NCBI GenBank assembly: GCA_902794125.1
Contig: CADBFX010000013.1
Coordinates: forward strand, 1 to 54,703
Length of the DNA stretch: 54,703 nt
Source: an uncultured Elusimicrobium sp.
Lineage (GTDB): Bacteria > Elusimicrobiota > Elusimicrobia > Elusimicrobiales > Elusimicrobiaceae
Direction of reading: 5' to 3'
In this document: in pieces, positions 17,382 to 25,058 of the stretch
Layout: each line of letters begins with the position of its first letter
How positions within the stretch are numbered: the first letter of the stretch is position 1
The notes under the pieces: generated by a model
Database searches by the model: none
What the model saw: only the letters and a program-made list of their open reading frames with translations
Told to the model about the DNA's origin: nothing
Program-made: the position numbers and the translations under genes

Positions 17382-17560
17382 AGGAAAAAGTTGCTCCACA
17401 TTTAATCTTAACATGGCAACAATTTATCTTCGGAATATTGAAAAATTATTCTTCACATTTGTCTCTGTGGGTTTTTCTGCGGGTACCTATACCTACCCGG
17501 CTCTATAAAGCCCACATTAGGCGAATTTGCCCCTACGACACCCCTTACACGAGAGATAAA

Positions 17561-17599
17561 TCCAGAAGGTCACAGGTTCGAGTCCTGTCCGAACCACCA
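17561..17599 (+). repeat. Truncated tRNA 3' end including CCA (copy 2)
   Basis: TCCAG-AAGGTC-ACAGG-TTCGAGT-CCTGT-CCGAACC-A-CCA reads as anticodon-stem 3' strand, variable loop, T-arm, acceptor 3' strand and CCA. The matching acceptor 5' strand (GGTTCGG) is absent upstream, so this is a fragment, not a gene. It is probably an attachment-site remnant of an integrated element. Confidence 0.7.
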
Positions 17600-17639
17600 T
17601 TTTTTAAGGCATCTTGTGAAAGATGCCTTTTTTGTTGGG

Positions 17640-17745
17640 TAATTTTCCCCACCTCCGACGGGGAAATTGCATGCTTTTTATCCGTCCGGATCATAGAGTG
17701 CTTTTAGAGGCGCACAAAAAAGGCCCGAAACGGGCCTTTTTCTCT
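17640..17745. repeat. Island-flanking repeat, left copy (with terminator)
   Basis: Contains a TTTCCCC/GGGGAAA hairpin (17644-17666), the string GTGCTTTTAGA and a GGCCCG-AAA-CGGGCC hairpin between A- and T-runs (17717-17741). The same order of elements recurs at 33330-33431. A shorter relative follows tRNA-Val (16171-16270). The hairpin also terminates the AlbA_2 gene on the - strand. Confidence 0.65.
17717..17741. terminator. Bidirectional terminator
   Basis: A perfect 11-bp stem (AAAAAGGCCCG / CGGGCCTTTTT) with loop AAA lies 30 bp downstream of the AlbA_2 stop codon on the - strand. Confidence 0.9.
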
Positions 17746-17771
17746 AACTGCCCAATTCGCAGGATCCAAAA

Positions 17772-18854
17772 TTAGGAATTCTTTCGTACTTCCATTCGTC
17801 TATACGAATATTTATCCCAAAAAGCAGAACTATCTCCTAGATATTCCCAATTTAAATAATCTAAAATTTCATCATTTTCCCTATTTTCATTGTGTACTTT
17901 GCACATAAGTCTACATACTTGATATTCTGGTAAATTTATAATATCGCCTTTGCTATAGTGACAATCCCATCCGAATTCTGGCACAAAAAAAGAATTAAAA
18001 CCTGGAAACGGCTCATGTTTCAAATCTAATCCAACGATATTGAACCGCTTAATAGTAGTAGATTGCAGTTTAACAGTTACAGAGTAGAAAGAAAACCCTT
18101 CTTCAATACTACAACTAGTCGTGTATTTCTTCCAATTCCAAACTGTATCATTTAAGCCTGATATCGTAAGAAAATCATTGTATGTCCGAATATCTTCTCC
18201 CGAACAAAGAGAAAAACTTCTATTTTCTTTTACAAAGATTTGTAAGTCTGCTGCTTCGGCTTTATTACAATATAGAATTGATTCTTCATCATTTTTGGGA
18301 CAAACCCAGCTATCAATATCCCGGACATAATAATTAAATCGTTCTATTGGGGATAGATCTAACCCCTTTTTTCGACAAATCAATTGTTCAAGTATTATTT
18401 TATCGGCTCCTCTATCTGAAGGAGTATTTCTACTATTATTTCGCGCATACACAACATTTTGGAAAAGAATTTGTGTATTATAAATCTTCTCTTCGTATCT
18501 TTTCCTATCTAACACATATGGCAAATCTTGTCTTTTGGGAATAATTTTTAAAACATCAATTTTTTTCCCTTCTACTTTTACATGAATTAAGACAATCTCT
18601 GGAATAACTGTCATATATGCCAAAAGAAGTTGTGTGATATTTTCGGAAGTCCACTTCCCCGCACCATCGCTGATTCCTATAATTTTATGATCCTTATCAG
18701 TTACGCCTATAACAATATATCGCTCTTTTTTATCGCTCAATGAATTTGACATACATAAAATATCTTTTATCAAATCAAAATTACTATGATACCATGATTG
18801 TTTAAAATCCAACCAATCATTCTCTTCTTGTGATAATAAATCCGTTATATTCAT
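17772..18854 (-). CDS. AlbA_2 (Schlafen-like) domain protein of the island
   Basis: 360 residues. The N-terminal 140 residues match the AlbA_2 pattern: EENDWLDFKQSWYHSN, then LIKDILCMSNSLSDKKERYIVIGVTDKDHKIIGI, and VLKIIPKRQDLPYVLDRK. The C-terminal 220 residues (FNYYVRDIDSWVCPKNDEESILYCNKAEAADLQIFVKEN onward) are unrecognised and might be an effector or sensor. It is AT-rich and differs in body from the AlbA_2 protein at 12064. GAGG ribosome-binding site. A defence or regulatory role is inferred from the domain and the neighbourhood only. Confidence 0.7.
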   Translation of the reverse strand: MNITDLLSQEENDWLDFKQSWYHSNFDLIKDILCMSNSLSDKKERYIVIGVTDKDHKIIGISDGAGKWTSENITQLLLAYMTVIPEIVLIHVKVEGKKIDVLKIIPKRQDLPYVLDRKRYEEKIYNTQILFQNVVYARNNSRNTPSDRGADKIILEQLICRKKGLDLSPIERFNYYVRDIDSWVCPKNDEESILYCNKAEAADLQIFVKENRSFSLCSGEDIRTYNDFLTISGLNDTVWNWKKYTTSCSIEEGFSFYSVTVKLQSTTIKRFNIVGLDLKHEPFPGFNSFFVPEFGWDCHYSKGDIINLPEYQVCRLMCKVHNENRENDEILDYLNWEYLGDSSAFWDKYSYRRMEVRKNS

Positions 18855-18904
18855 TTTATTGCCTCTTCTACTGCGATGAACAAATGCTTTCCTTAACTGT
18901 TATT

Positions 18905-19432
18905 TTAGCAATATTTCCATACCTTTTCCTGTTCATCAAAATCCACTTGTCCCTCGGCAAGATTCATTAGTTCGCGCAATGTTAAATTATTCGGATTTTT
19001 GTATTCTAAAATATTGGTCACTATGTATGGCGATAAATAACATAAATTGACATATCGCATAATGGTACGCTTTGTCATGTGTTGTTCTTTCTCTAAATCC
19101 CTAACGCAAATTCCTCGATCCATTCTCTTTTTAAGTTGCCAGCCGCGTGCAAGGCCACGCACTAAACTTTCATTAAGTTGCCGTACAGTTAAAATATTGT
19201 GGGCACTCCCATTACGCAATTTTACCGATGAAACATTGGCTACCATAAATTTCCCGCGCACATATAAATTACCTTCTATCCGTTCTAGTGAAAGTGGTTT
19301 TCGCTCTAGTTTTTCCGTTATTTTCGGGCAATTAATCAAATCGGTTTTTATTTGCCTCTCATCTAAAAGAATCGTCAAATAATGCGCGTTCCCAGCCGTT
19401 TGGCATGTTGCCTTAACAATCCAAGACTGCAT
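18905..19432 (-). CDS. Recombinase-associated ParB/HTH-like accessory protein
   Basis: 175 residues. The C-terminal half (NESLVRGLARGWQLKKRMDRG, VRDLEKEQHMTKRTIMRYVNLCYLSPYIVTNILEYKNP, LTLRELMNLAEG) matches the helical DNA-binding tail seen at the end of, or beside, many large serine recombinases. It overlaps the 3' end of the recombinase by 58 bp in another frame. Together the two proteins would be about as long as a typical large serine recombinase. It is therefore either a separate accessory subunit or the C-terminal part of a frameshifted recombinase. Confidence 0.7.
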   Translation of the reverse strand: MQSWIVKATCQTAGNAHYLTILLDERQIKTDLINCPKITEKLERKPLSLERIEGNLYVRGKFMVANVSSVKLRNGSAHNILTVRQLNESLVRGLARGWQLKKRMDRGICVRDLEKEQHMTKRTIMRYVNLCYLSPYIVTNILEYKNPNNLTLRELMNLAEGQVDFDEQEKVWKYC

Positions 19433-20496
19433 TTGTTTATCCGTTTTTCCAAATCGGTCTGCCGGAGCATATCAAGCACGAAATTATCCAACTGCTCCAC
19501 GGGCAAATAATGTCCACCTACGCCGTTGTAGTAATACAGTATTTTTCTTCGGTGGCTTTTTGAGGAAGTAAACCGAAACTTTTTCCCTTTATCGTCATAC
19601 AACTTGCTCGCAAGTACCGTTTTATGGAACTTATAGTGGCAAAACGCATTCGGGTCGTTAATTCGCCTCCTAATTACTCCCTGAACCTGTTCCCATAACT
19701 CACGCGTAATAATGGGTTTATGCACCCCGTTATAAATTTTATTTTGTCTGTAATGCGTGATTTTTCCGAGGTAAACAGGATTAGTCAGCATACGTTGCAC
19801 GGTGTTTTTCTTAAACGGTTCGCCACCCCGCGTACGCTGGCTGTGCTTGGTAACCCATTTTTTGGTATGTATCCCCTGTTTATTTAGCCATTCAGCCACT
19901 CCAAGCATATTTTGTACTTCAAGATATTTTTGGAACACTTGCCGCACGATCTCCGCTTCCGGCTCATTTACCACTAGATGTCTGTCGTTAAGATCATATC
20001 CCAATGGCAAATTTCCTCCCATCCATAGCCCCTTGGCCTTACTGGCTGCTATTTTATCGCGCACACGCTCGGCGGATACTTCCCTTTCAAACTGGGCAAA
20101 AGACAAAAGCATATTGAGCGTGAGTTTCCCCATAGAATTGCTCGTATCAAACGATTGTGTTATAGATACAAAGTTGCACTCGTACTTGGCAAACTCCTGC
20201 ATCATCTTATGAAAATCAAAAATTGAACGCGAAAGGCGGTCAACCTTGTAGACAACAACTACCTGTATATTGCGCTCGCGGATTTCTTCCAAAAGCGCTT
20301 GCAAGCCGGGGCGCTCCATCGTACCACCGCTAATTCCGCCATCCTCAAAGGTTTTATAATACTCCCACCCATTAAACGCTTGCGAAAGAATATAGGCCTT
20401 ACAGGCTTCTTCTTGGTTTTGGAGCGAGTTAAACTCCATTTCTAGCCCGCGCTCCGTGGATTTGCGGGTGTATATTGCACAATTAATTTTTGCCAT
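19375..20496 (-). CDS. Large serine recombinase (site-specific integrase)
   Basis: 373 residues. The resolvase-type catalytic domain has the nucleophile Ser13 in AIYTRKS, SLQNQEEACKAYI, GGISGGTMERPGL and VVVYKVDRLSRS, followed by LLSFAQFEREVSAERVRDKIAASKAKG. The Recombinase domain follows (PLGYDL...VNEPEAEIVRQVFQKYLE, AEWLNKQGI, GEPFKKNTVQRMLTNPVYLGKI). The zinc-ribbon region (LASKLYDDKGKKFRFTSSKSHRRKILYYYNG) lacks the usual CxxC pairs, as in a known subgroup. It probably inserted this island. Promoter-proximal DNA contains the shared motif at 20524-20549. Confidence 0.9.
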   Translation of the reverse strand: MAKINCAIYTRKSTERGLEMEFNSLQNQEEACKAYILSQAFNGWEYYKTFEDGGISGGTMERPGLQALLEEIRERNIQVVVVYKVDRLSRSIFDFHKMMQEFAKYECNFVSITQSFDTSNSMGKLTLNMLLSFAQFEREVSAERVRDKIAASKAKGLWMGGNLPLGYDLNDRHLVVNEPEAEIVRQVFQKYLEVQNMLGVAEWLNKQGIHTKKWVTKHSQRTRGGEPFKKNTVQRMLTNPVYLGKITHYRQNKIYNGVHKPIITRELWEQVQGVIRRRINDPNAFCHYKFHKTVLASKLYDDKGKKFRFTSSKSHRRKILYYYNGVGGHYLPVEQLDNFVLDMLRQTDLEKRINKCSLGLLRQHAKRLGTRII

Positions 20497-20523
20497 TTAG
20501 TATAATTCTCCTATACACATTAC

Positions 20524-20549
20524 CGCTTACTATTGGGAGATAAGTCAAG
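20524..20549 (-). promoter_or_regulatory. Shared promoter motif, copy 1 (recombinase)
   Basis: Read on the - strand, CTTGACTTATCTCC carries a TTGACT -35 box and is followed by ATAgTAAGCG. A GGTAAT 18 bp further could be the -10. Nearly identical to the copies at 22169-22194 and 24898-24922, each upstream of a leftward gene. Confidence 0.65.
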
Positions 20550-20550
20550 C

Positions 20551-21186
20551 ATGAAAAGAGGGATTACATATTACGTAAGTACATTTATTAAAGACGAATG
20601 CAATAGTCCAGATGGCCGTTACAAATCATGGGAGTTTTGTTATCAATTTTTTTCAAAAAAATTCGACAAGCGGGATTGGGATAAAGCTGCCCTTATGCTA
20701 GCTTTTTATTTGGCCAGTTGGGGAATGTACCGTGGCAGCTCGTTTCTCCTGCAATACACATATACCATACATATACCCGCTCTAAAAATCATATTCTCAT
20801 CCAAATATAAACAGTTACATGATTCTCAAATACTTGATGGGCCCAAAATTGACCTTCTATTTCAATTAATTCAAGACCTAAAAAGCTATTATTTTACTAA
20901 ACAACATCAAATACGGCCTAATATAACCGATTCCGCTTTGGTATCTGATACACTTATCTCCAAGATTTTGATGGGCGTTCTGGGTAATATTCCCGCCTAT
21001 GACCGTTTTGTCAAAGCAGGTCTCAAAAAGAGCCATTTACTACAGACAATGTCTCCAAAAGGTTATAAACAGCTATGCGACTTTTATAAGCAGAACCAAA
21101 AAGAAATAGATACTCTTCATAAAACATACCATATATATCCGCCAATGAAGATATTGGATATGTATTTTTGGGGATTAGGACAATGA
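20551..21186 (+). CDS. Hypothetical island protein
   Basis: 211 residues from the ATG at 20551 (MKRGITYYVSTFIKDECN); a TTG at 20533 is an alternative. I do not recognise the family. It is probably a soluble mainly helical protein with aromatic-rich segments (WEFCYQFFSKKFDKRDWDKAALMLAFYLASWGMYRGSSFLLQ). No catalytic motif, signal peptide or clear membrane segment. It is the only rightward gene between the recombinase and the DUF2924 operon, and its 3' end overlaps the convergent DUF2924 gene by 12 bp. Its upstream region is the shared motif used in the other direction by the recombinase. Confidence 0.6.
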   Translation: MKRGITYYVSTFIKDECNSPDGRYKSWEFCYQFFSKKFDKRDWDKAALMLAFYLASWGMYRGSSFLLQYTYTIHIPALKIIFSSKYKQLHDSQILDGPKIDLLFQLIQDLKSYYFTKQHQIRPNITDSALVSDTLISKILMGVLGNIPAYDRFVKAGLKKSHLLQTMSPKGYKQLCDFYKQNQKEIDTLHKTYHIYPPMKILDMYFWGLGQ

Positions 21187-21618
21187 TCTATTAGTTAATC
21201 CGAAAAATTTGGGGCCGCTGACGTGACTTCGCACGATCTCCTCCGCTAGTGCTGTTAAATTGGGATATATTTTCCCTTCCCACTCGTAGGCGTTTTCCCC
21301 TTTTACGGTCACTTGATACATCTGTCCTTTATAAGTTTTTGTGAGTATCGTGCCAACGGCCAACGCATAGCGTTTTTTATGCGCATGCTCGATATACTTG
21401 TCGGGATTGCTCGCATAACGGTCAAGCCGCGTGATGTATTTTTCTTGTAATTTACAACGCCCTAGCTCACATTGGATGGCATACCACAAAGGGCGCAACT
21501 TGGCCTTAGCCCCTCTCAAAGGCCTGGTATAGAAAACATTCCAATAAAACCGCAGTTCTTTGGGAGATAATTCTTTTAATTCTTCATAACTTTTGGGCAA
21601 GTAGCATTTTCTTCTCAT
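21175..21618 (-). CDS. DUF2924 protein (recombinase-associated)
   Basis: 147 residues. The C-terminal part (VGTILTKTYKGQMYQVTVKGENAYEWEGKIYPNLTALAEEIVRSHVSGPKFFGL) fits DUF2924, a small domain commonly encoded beside phage or transposon serine recombinases. The N-terminal helical part (YEELKELSPKELRFYWNVFYTRPLRGAKAKLRPLWYAIQCEL) is also typical. The start overlaps the previous stop (ATGA, 21615-21618). Function unknown; a DNA-binding helper of recombination is the usual guess. Confidence 0.75.
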   Translation of the reverse strand: MRRKCYLPKSYEELKELSPKELRFYWNVFYTRPLRGAKAKLRPLWYAIQCELGRCKLQEKYITRLDRYASNPDKYIEHAHKKRYALAVGTILTKTYKGQMYQVTVKGENAYEWEGKIYPNLTALAEEIVRSHVSGPKFFGLTNRSLS

Positions 21619-21818
21619 GACAAAATATCTTTAATCTGACGGATTTTTTCCACCGAACGGCTTTGATTACAATAGGCCTTGGCTAAAGTTTCCAAAAATT
21701 TAGCGACTAACAAAACAATATCTCTTTCACGAAGATTTCGGGGAGGCCGCCCTAGGGGATTACCCGAGCGGCCCTTTACAAATCGCCCTGAGACCGGCGG
21801 CAAGCGACGCGGTGTCAT
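21615..21818 (-). CDS. Small DUF5681-like protein
   Basis: 67 residues. SGRFVKGRSGNPLGRPPRNLRER matches the N-terminal GxSGNPxGRP signature of DUF5681 proteins found in mobile elements. The rest is a short helix. Its start overlaps the upstream stop by 4 bp and its stop overlaps the downstream start, so all three genes are translationally coupled. Confidence 0.7.
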   Translation of the reverse strand: MTPRRLPPVSGRFVKGRSGNPLGRPPRNLRERDIVLLVAKFLETLAKAYCNQSRSVEKIRQIKDILS

Positions 21819-22123
21819 TTGGTAAGTCCAAAGAATACATAACCGCTGATTTGGCGCTTTACGATCATCATGGCTACGCGCGAAATGCTTTTGAATACTT
21901 TTCCTTCGTATTCAAAGCCGTTGTCTAATACCTTTACTTCTATGGTTTTACCACGGTAGGTTTTAGTGATGATGCTGCCGGGCACAGGCAAACGGTTATC
22001 GCGTGGCCGGACAGGCAGGTTTTCAAGCGGTGTTTCTTCGGTAATAATAGGACTCACTACCCGTAAAACAGCAGGTTGCGCGGGTTTAGTTTTTGTTACT
22101 GATTTTTTAGTGTTTTTCTTCAT
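21815..22123 (-). CDS. DUF2924 protein (second copy)
   Basis: 102 residues: a Lys/Thr-rich tail (MKKNTKKSVTKTKPAQPAV) and a C-terminal DUF2924 core (PGSIITKTYRGKTIEVKVLDNGFEYEGKVFKSISRVAMMIVKRQISGYVFFGL) parallel to the gene at 21175. First gene of a three-gene coupled operon under the shared promoter motif at 22169-22194. The two DUF2924 copies are clearly diverged, so they may act as a heteromer. Confidence 0.75.
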   Translation of the reverse strand: MKKNTKKSVTKTKPAQPAVLRVVSPIITEETPLENLPVRPRDNRLPVPGSIITKTYRGKTIEVKVLDNGFEYEGKVFKSISRVAMMIVKRQISGYVFFGLTK

Positions 22124-22168
22124 AACTTATCTCCTTAAGTAAGCGATTTTTACTTCGTACTACATTCA

Positions 22169-22194
22169 CGCTTAGTATCGGGAGATAAGTCAAG
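22169..22194 (-). promoter_or_regulatory. Shared promoter motif, copy 2 (DUF2924 operon)
   Basis: On the - strand CTTGACTTATCTCC is followed by CGATACTAAGCG, differing from the recombinase copy at only a few positions. The start codon of the first gene is about 45 bp downstream. Confidence 0.65.
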
Positions 22195-22223
22195 TAGGAT
22201 ATTAAATGTATGGCCGTTCCAAA

Positions 22224-23303
22224 TTAGGAAATGCAAGATTCCAAATAACAATTTAAAAATTTATCATTCACCATATCAGGGGTGACACTTCGGCGTTGCA
22301 GCAAAGAATATAACTCATCCACCGCCGAATACGGCATATACATGGCTTTTAATGAATGGAATTGCGGCTTATTGGCTTCCCGGTACACTTTATCCCGGTC
22401 TTCATCAGGGGCTACGATAATCCACCGTGTTGGAAAAGGCGGAATACGGTCCTGAAAATTTTTCATACGGGATAAACCGCTCGTCACGCCTGTAGAATGT
22501 TCTACTTCTATTACCGCAGGCATAAAACGGTCTCCTTCGAACCAAATGCCATCTATCAACAGTGCGGCATGGACAGCATCAGGATATGCTTGTAACATTT
22601 TTTCATCTTCCAAACGATGAATAACCCCTTCCAGTTCTCCCACCTTTTTATCGCCATACGTGAGTCCTTGATCATTACGGGCTATCCATGTTCGAAAACC
22701 AAAATGACGTCCGATAATTACCAATGCGATTTGAATTTGCAAGTGCCGTCTCTTGGCTTCAATATCCATTCCATTGTCAACAGGAGTATCCGGCAATGCA
22801 ATGGCTTCATAAACAGCTGATGCTGTCGGAATTTCCGAAATAGTTACATCTGTTTCATATTTTTCAGCAACGCCATTACGGTGAGGTTTCTCTGGTATCC
22901 AGACCAAGTGTTTATGGCCTCGTTTAATTTGGGAAGTAGAATCTACAAGTTCAATGCGACCAGGGAGGCACCAATAAAACTCTGGAGTATGGGCTAACAA
23001 AGTTTCCAATGCAGACCGGGTATTATAGCTGGCTCCCAGCACACGGTCAATATTTACTGGAACTCCGGGTTGGATTGCATTAGCCACCCGCCATAACATA
23101 TTGCCCGAAATATTGGCTTCTTTGGCGCTAATGACCGTTTGTTTGCGGGATGGATCATAACGCTTAATGACAATAGGTCCCTCGGGCAACTGGGCAGACA
23201 CAACCTGGATCTTCCCTTTTGAGTGTTCCCCAATATAGTCAAACCATTGGTTTCGTGGCAGATTATTTATTGCTTTTACGATGTTTTCCGGAGTTATCCT
23301 CAT
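22224..23303 (-). CDS. Putative type II restriction endonuclease
   Basis: 359 residues. It overlaps the 3' end of the cytosine methyltransferase by 41 bp and follows it in the vsr - methyltransferase operon, the usual place for the cognate endonuclease. KRRHLQIQIALVIIGRHFGFRTWIARND followed by ELEGVIHRLEDE and PAVIEVEHSTGVTSGLSRMKNF suggests a PD-(D/E)XK-like core in which the usual Lys is replaced (E-V-E). The C-terminus has strand-helix RWIIVAPDEDRDKVYREANK. I cannot name the family or recognition site from sequence. Restriction is inferred from position and this motif. Confidence 0.65.
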   Translation of the reverse strand: MRITPENIVKAINNLPRNQWFDYIGEHSKGKIQVVSAQLPEGPIVIKRYDPSRKQTVISAKEANISGNMLWRVANAIQPGVPVNIDRVLGASYNTRSALETLLAHTPEFYWCLPGRIELVDSTSQIKRGHKHLVWIPEKPHRNGVAEKYETDVTISEIPTASAVYEAIALPDTPVDNGMDIEAKRRHLQIQIALVIIGRHFGFRTWIARNDQGLTYGDKKVGELEGVIHRLEDEKMLQAYPDAVHAALLIDGIWFEGDRFMPAVIEVEHSTGVTSGLSRMKNFQDRIPPFPTRWIIVAPDEDRDKVYREANKPQFHSLKAMYMPYSAVDELYSLLQRRSVTPDMVNDKFLNCYLESCIS

Positions 23304-24396
23304 ACTTATAGTTTATAAACTCTAATATGGTTTTTGCAATACCATATGCAGCTTTATAAGGAACTCCGTTTCCTATCGTCTTAAACATGTCTGATAAAGA
23401 CATATCAGGTGGAAGAACAAATTCTTTCGGAAGAGACTGGATAGCCAACGCCTCAGCCGCTGAAATGCGGCGGGCTTCGTAAGGATGGATATGTACTTCA
23501 TTATTCCCGTAAGCGGCTGTCGGAGAATAACGCCAACGGTGCAGCCGTTTAAAGGATTTTTTGGCCACATCTCCTTCCGGGATAGTTTTAAATTTGCCCA
23601 AAGCCGATCTAGGCGTAAAACAGTGGGCTTGGTTGGGATGGCTCAGAACCCGGTTTTTATCAAACCAATATTGAACAGTTAATGACTTAATAATCCCTTT
23701 AGGAGCGGTACGGTCTTTTTTAGGAGATTCAGTATCCGGCCATGCCTGTTTCTTTACTTGCTCCCGGGTAAACAATATTTGGGAATTCCACGGCATTTCT
23801 TTAGGTAAATTCTTCAAGATCTTAGATTTTTTATTAAATCCGATCAGGATAATGCGTTCGCGGTCTTGAGGAGCACCGTATTCTAAGGCGTTGATTAACC
23901 GTTCAAATAACACATAACCGTTACTTTCAAATTGTTTTTTGATTTCTTCGTAGAAAGCGCGGTGTATTTTCGTCCGCCACAAGCCTTTTACATTTTCGAA
24001 TACAAAAAAGTCAGGCTTATACTGGCAAATAATATCAGCATATACCTGGGTTAACCGACCGTTTGAACCAGTTTTGCCACGGTTTTTTCCACCGACAGAG
24101 AAATCCGGGCAAGGTGGTCCTCCAATAAAGCCAATAGGCGAACCGCTTTTTTGGGCTGCTGAAAAAATCTTCTTAAAATTATTTGCGTCTTTACCGGTTA
24201 AAACAGATTCGGCAGATCCCTGAAGATAACCATACAAAGGCGGTTGTATATGCATTTGTTTCCTGGCGTACTGGTAGGCATGCAAAAAATCAGGATCAAA
24301 TTCATTCACAAAAGCAGATACAAACCCTGCTTTCTCAAAGCCTAAATCTAAAAATCCTATACCGGAAAAAAATGAAAATATTTGCGGTGCCTTCAT
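23263..24396 (-). CDS. C5-cytosine DNA methyltransferase
   Basis: 377 residues carrying the ordered cytosine-C5 motifs: FSGIGFLDLGF (I, AdoMet binding), GGPPCPDFS (IV, catalytic Cys96), FVFENVKGL (VI), EYGAPQDRERIILIG (VIII) and TIGNGVPYKAAYGIAK (X). The target-recognition region lies at about 200-330. Protects host DNA from the cognate endonuclease; target sequence not predictable here. GAGAGGA ribosome-binding site; 34 bp after vsr. Confidence 0.93.
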   Translation of the reverse strand: MKAPQIFSFFSGIGFLDLGFEKAGFVSAFVNEFDPDFLHAYQYARKQMHIQPPLYGYLQGSAESVLTGKDANNFKKIFSAAQKSGSPIGFIGGPPCPDFSVGGKNRGKTGSNGRLTQVYADIICQYKPDFFVFENVKGLWRTKIHRAFYEEIKKQFESNGYVLFERLINALEYGAPQDRERIILIGFNKKSKILKNLPKEMPWNSQILFTREQVKKQAWPDTESPKKDRTAPKGIIKSLTVQYWFDKNRVLSHPNQAHCFTPRSALGKFKTIPEGDVAKKSFKRLHRWRYSPTAAYGNNEVHIHPYEARRISAAEALAIQSLPKEFVLPPDMSLSDMFKTIGNGVPYKAAYGIAKTILEFINYKYEDNSGKHRKSNK

Positions 24397-24430
24397 AAAT
24401 ATTCCTCTCTTAGATTATACCTTTTACAAT

Positions 24431-24877
24431 TCATATTTGGATATCAGATATTTTTTGTTGAAATATTACTTCTTCAATATTTTGTTCTATTTCATTAATA
24501 CAAGCAGGAAGATTTTTCTTAATTTCCGTTTCCCAAAAACGTAATACCCGCCATCCGTTTCTTTTTAATTGGGCTGTTACTTCACGGTCTCTTTCACGGT
24601 TTCTTAAAATTTTATTTTTCCAAAATTCTTTATTAGTTCCGATCCTTTTGACAGTTTTTCTGAAGTCCTTTCCATGCCAAAATTCACTGTCACAAAAAAC
24701 AGCAATCTTATATTTTCTGAACACAATATCCGGTTTTCCGATAATATTTTTACAATTTTTCCGGTAACGGTATCCTTTATGCCACAATGCTTTCGCCAGC
24801 ATGAGTTCTATCTCCGTCCCCGAAGAACGGATAGCTTGCATATTGCGGTGGCGTTGTTCTTTTGTTAAACGGTCCAT
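24431..24877 (-). CDS. vsr: Vsr-type very short patch repair endonuclease
   Basis: 148 residues. RLTKEQRHRNMQAIRSSGTEIELMLAKALWHKGYRYRKNCKNIIGKPDIVF and KIAVFCDSEFWHG follow the Vsr fold. Vsr nicks T:G mismatches left by deamination of 5-methylcytosine, which fits its place in front of a cytosine methyltransferase. The segment usually written VDGCFWHGC reads CDSEFWHGK here: the Cys ligand after the first Trp-His-Gly is absent, which may alter the structural zinc site. AGAGGG ribosome-binding site. First gene of the restriction-modification operon. Confidence 0.85.
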   Translation of the reverse strand: MDRLTKEQRHRNMQAIRSSGTEIELMLAKALWHKGYRYRKNCKNIIGKPDIVFRKYKIAVFCDSEFWHGKDFRKTVKRIGTNKEFWKNKILRNRERDREVTAQLKRNGWRVLRFWETEIKKNLPACINEIEQNIEEVIFQQKISDIQI

Positions 24878-24897
24878 AGGCCCTCTTGTTCTATTTA

Positions 24898-24922
24898 GGC
24901 TTATATGAGGAGATAAGTCAAG
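24898..24922 (-). promoter_or_regulatory. Shared promoter motif, copy 3 (vsr/RM operon)
   Basis: On the - strand CTTGACTTATCTCC is followed by TCATATAAGCC; TAAATA 18 bp after the -35 box may be the -10. Same block as upstream of the recombinase and the DUF2924 operon. Confidence 0.65.
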
Positions 24923-25058
24923 TTAATTTAAGAAAATCTTTCTCTCATGATATCAATGATAATTTCATTTTGTTATACTATTATAACGAAGATAAATATC
25001 TTCACGATGTTCTATCTGTAATACAGTTTAATATACCTTTGAGGATAAATAATAGAAT

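Noticed and set aside
17523-17599. Full tRNA gene
   Set aside because: Only the 3' part folds; the acceptor 5' strand GGTTCGG and D-arm are missing.
17372-17707. Open frame of 111 codons downstream of fic promoter
   Set aside because: Runs through the tRNA fragment and a terminator hairpin; not a protein gene.
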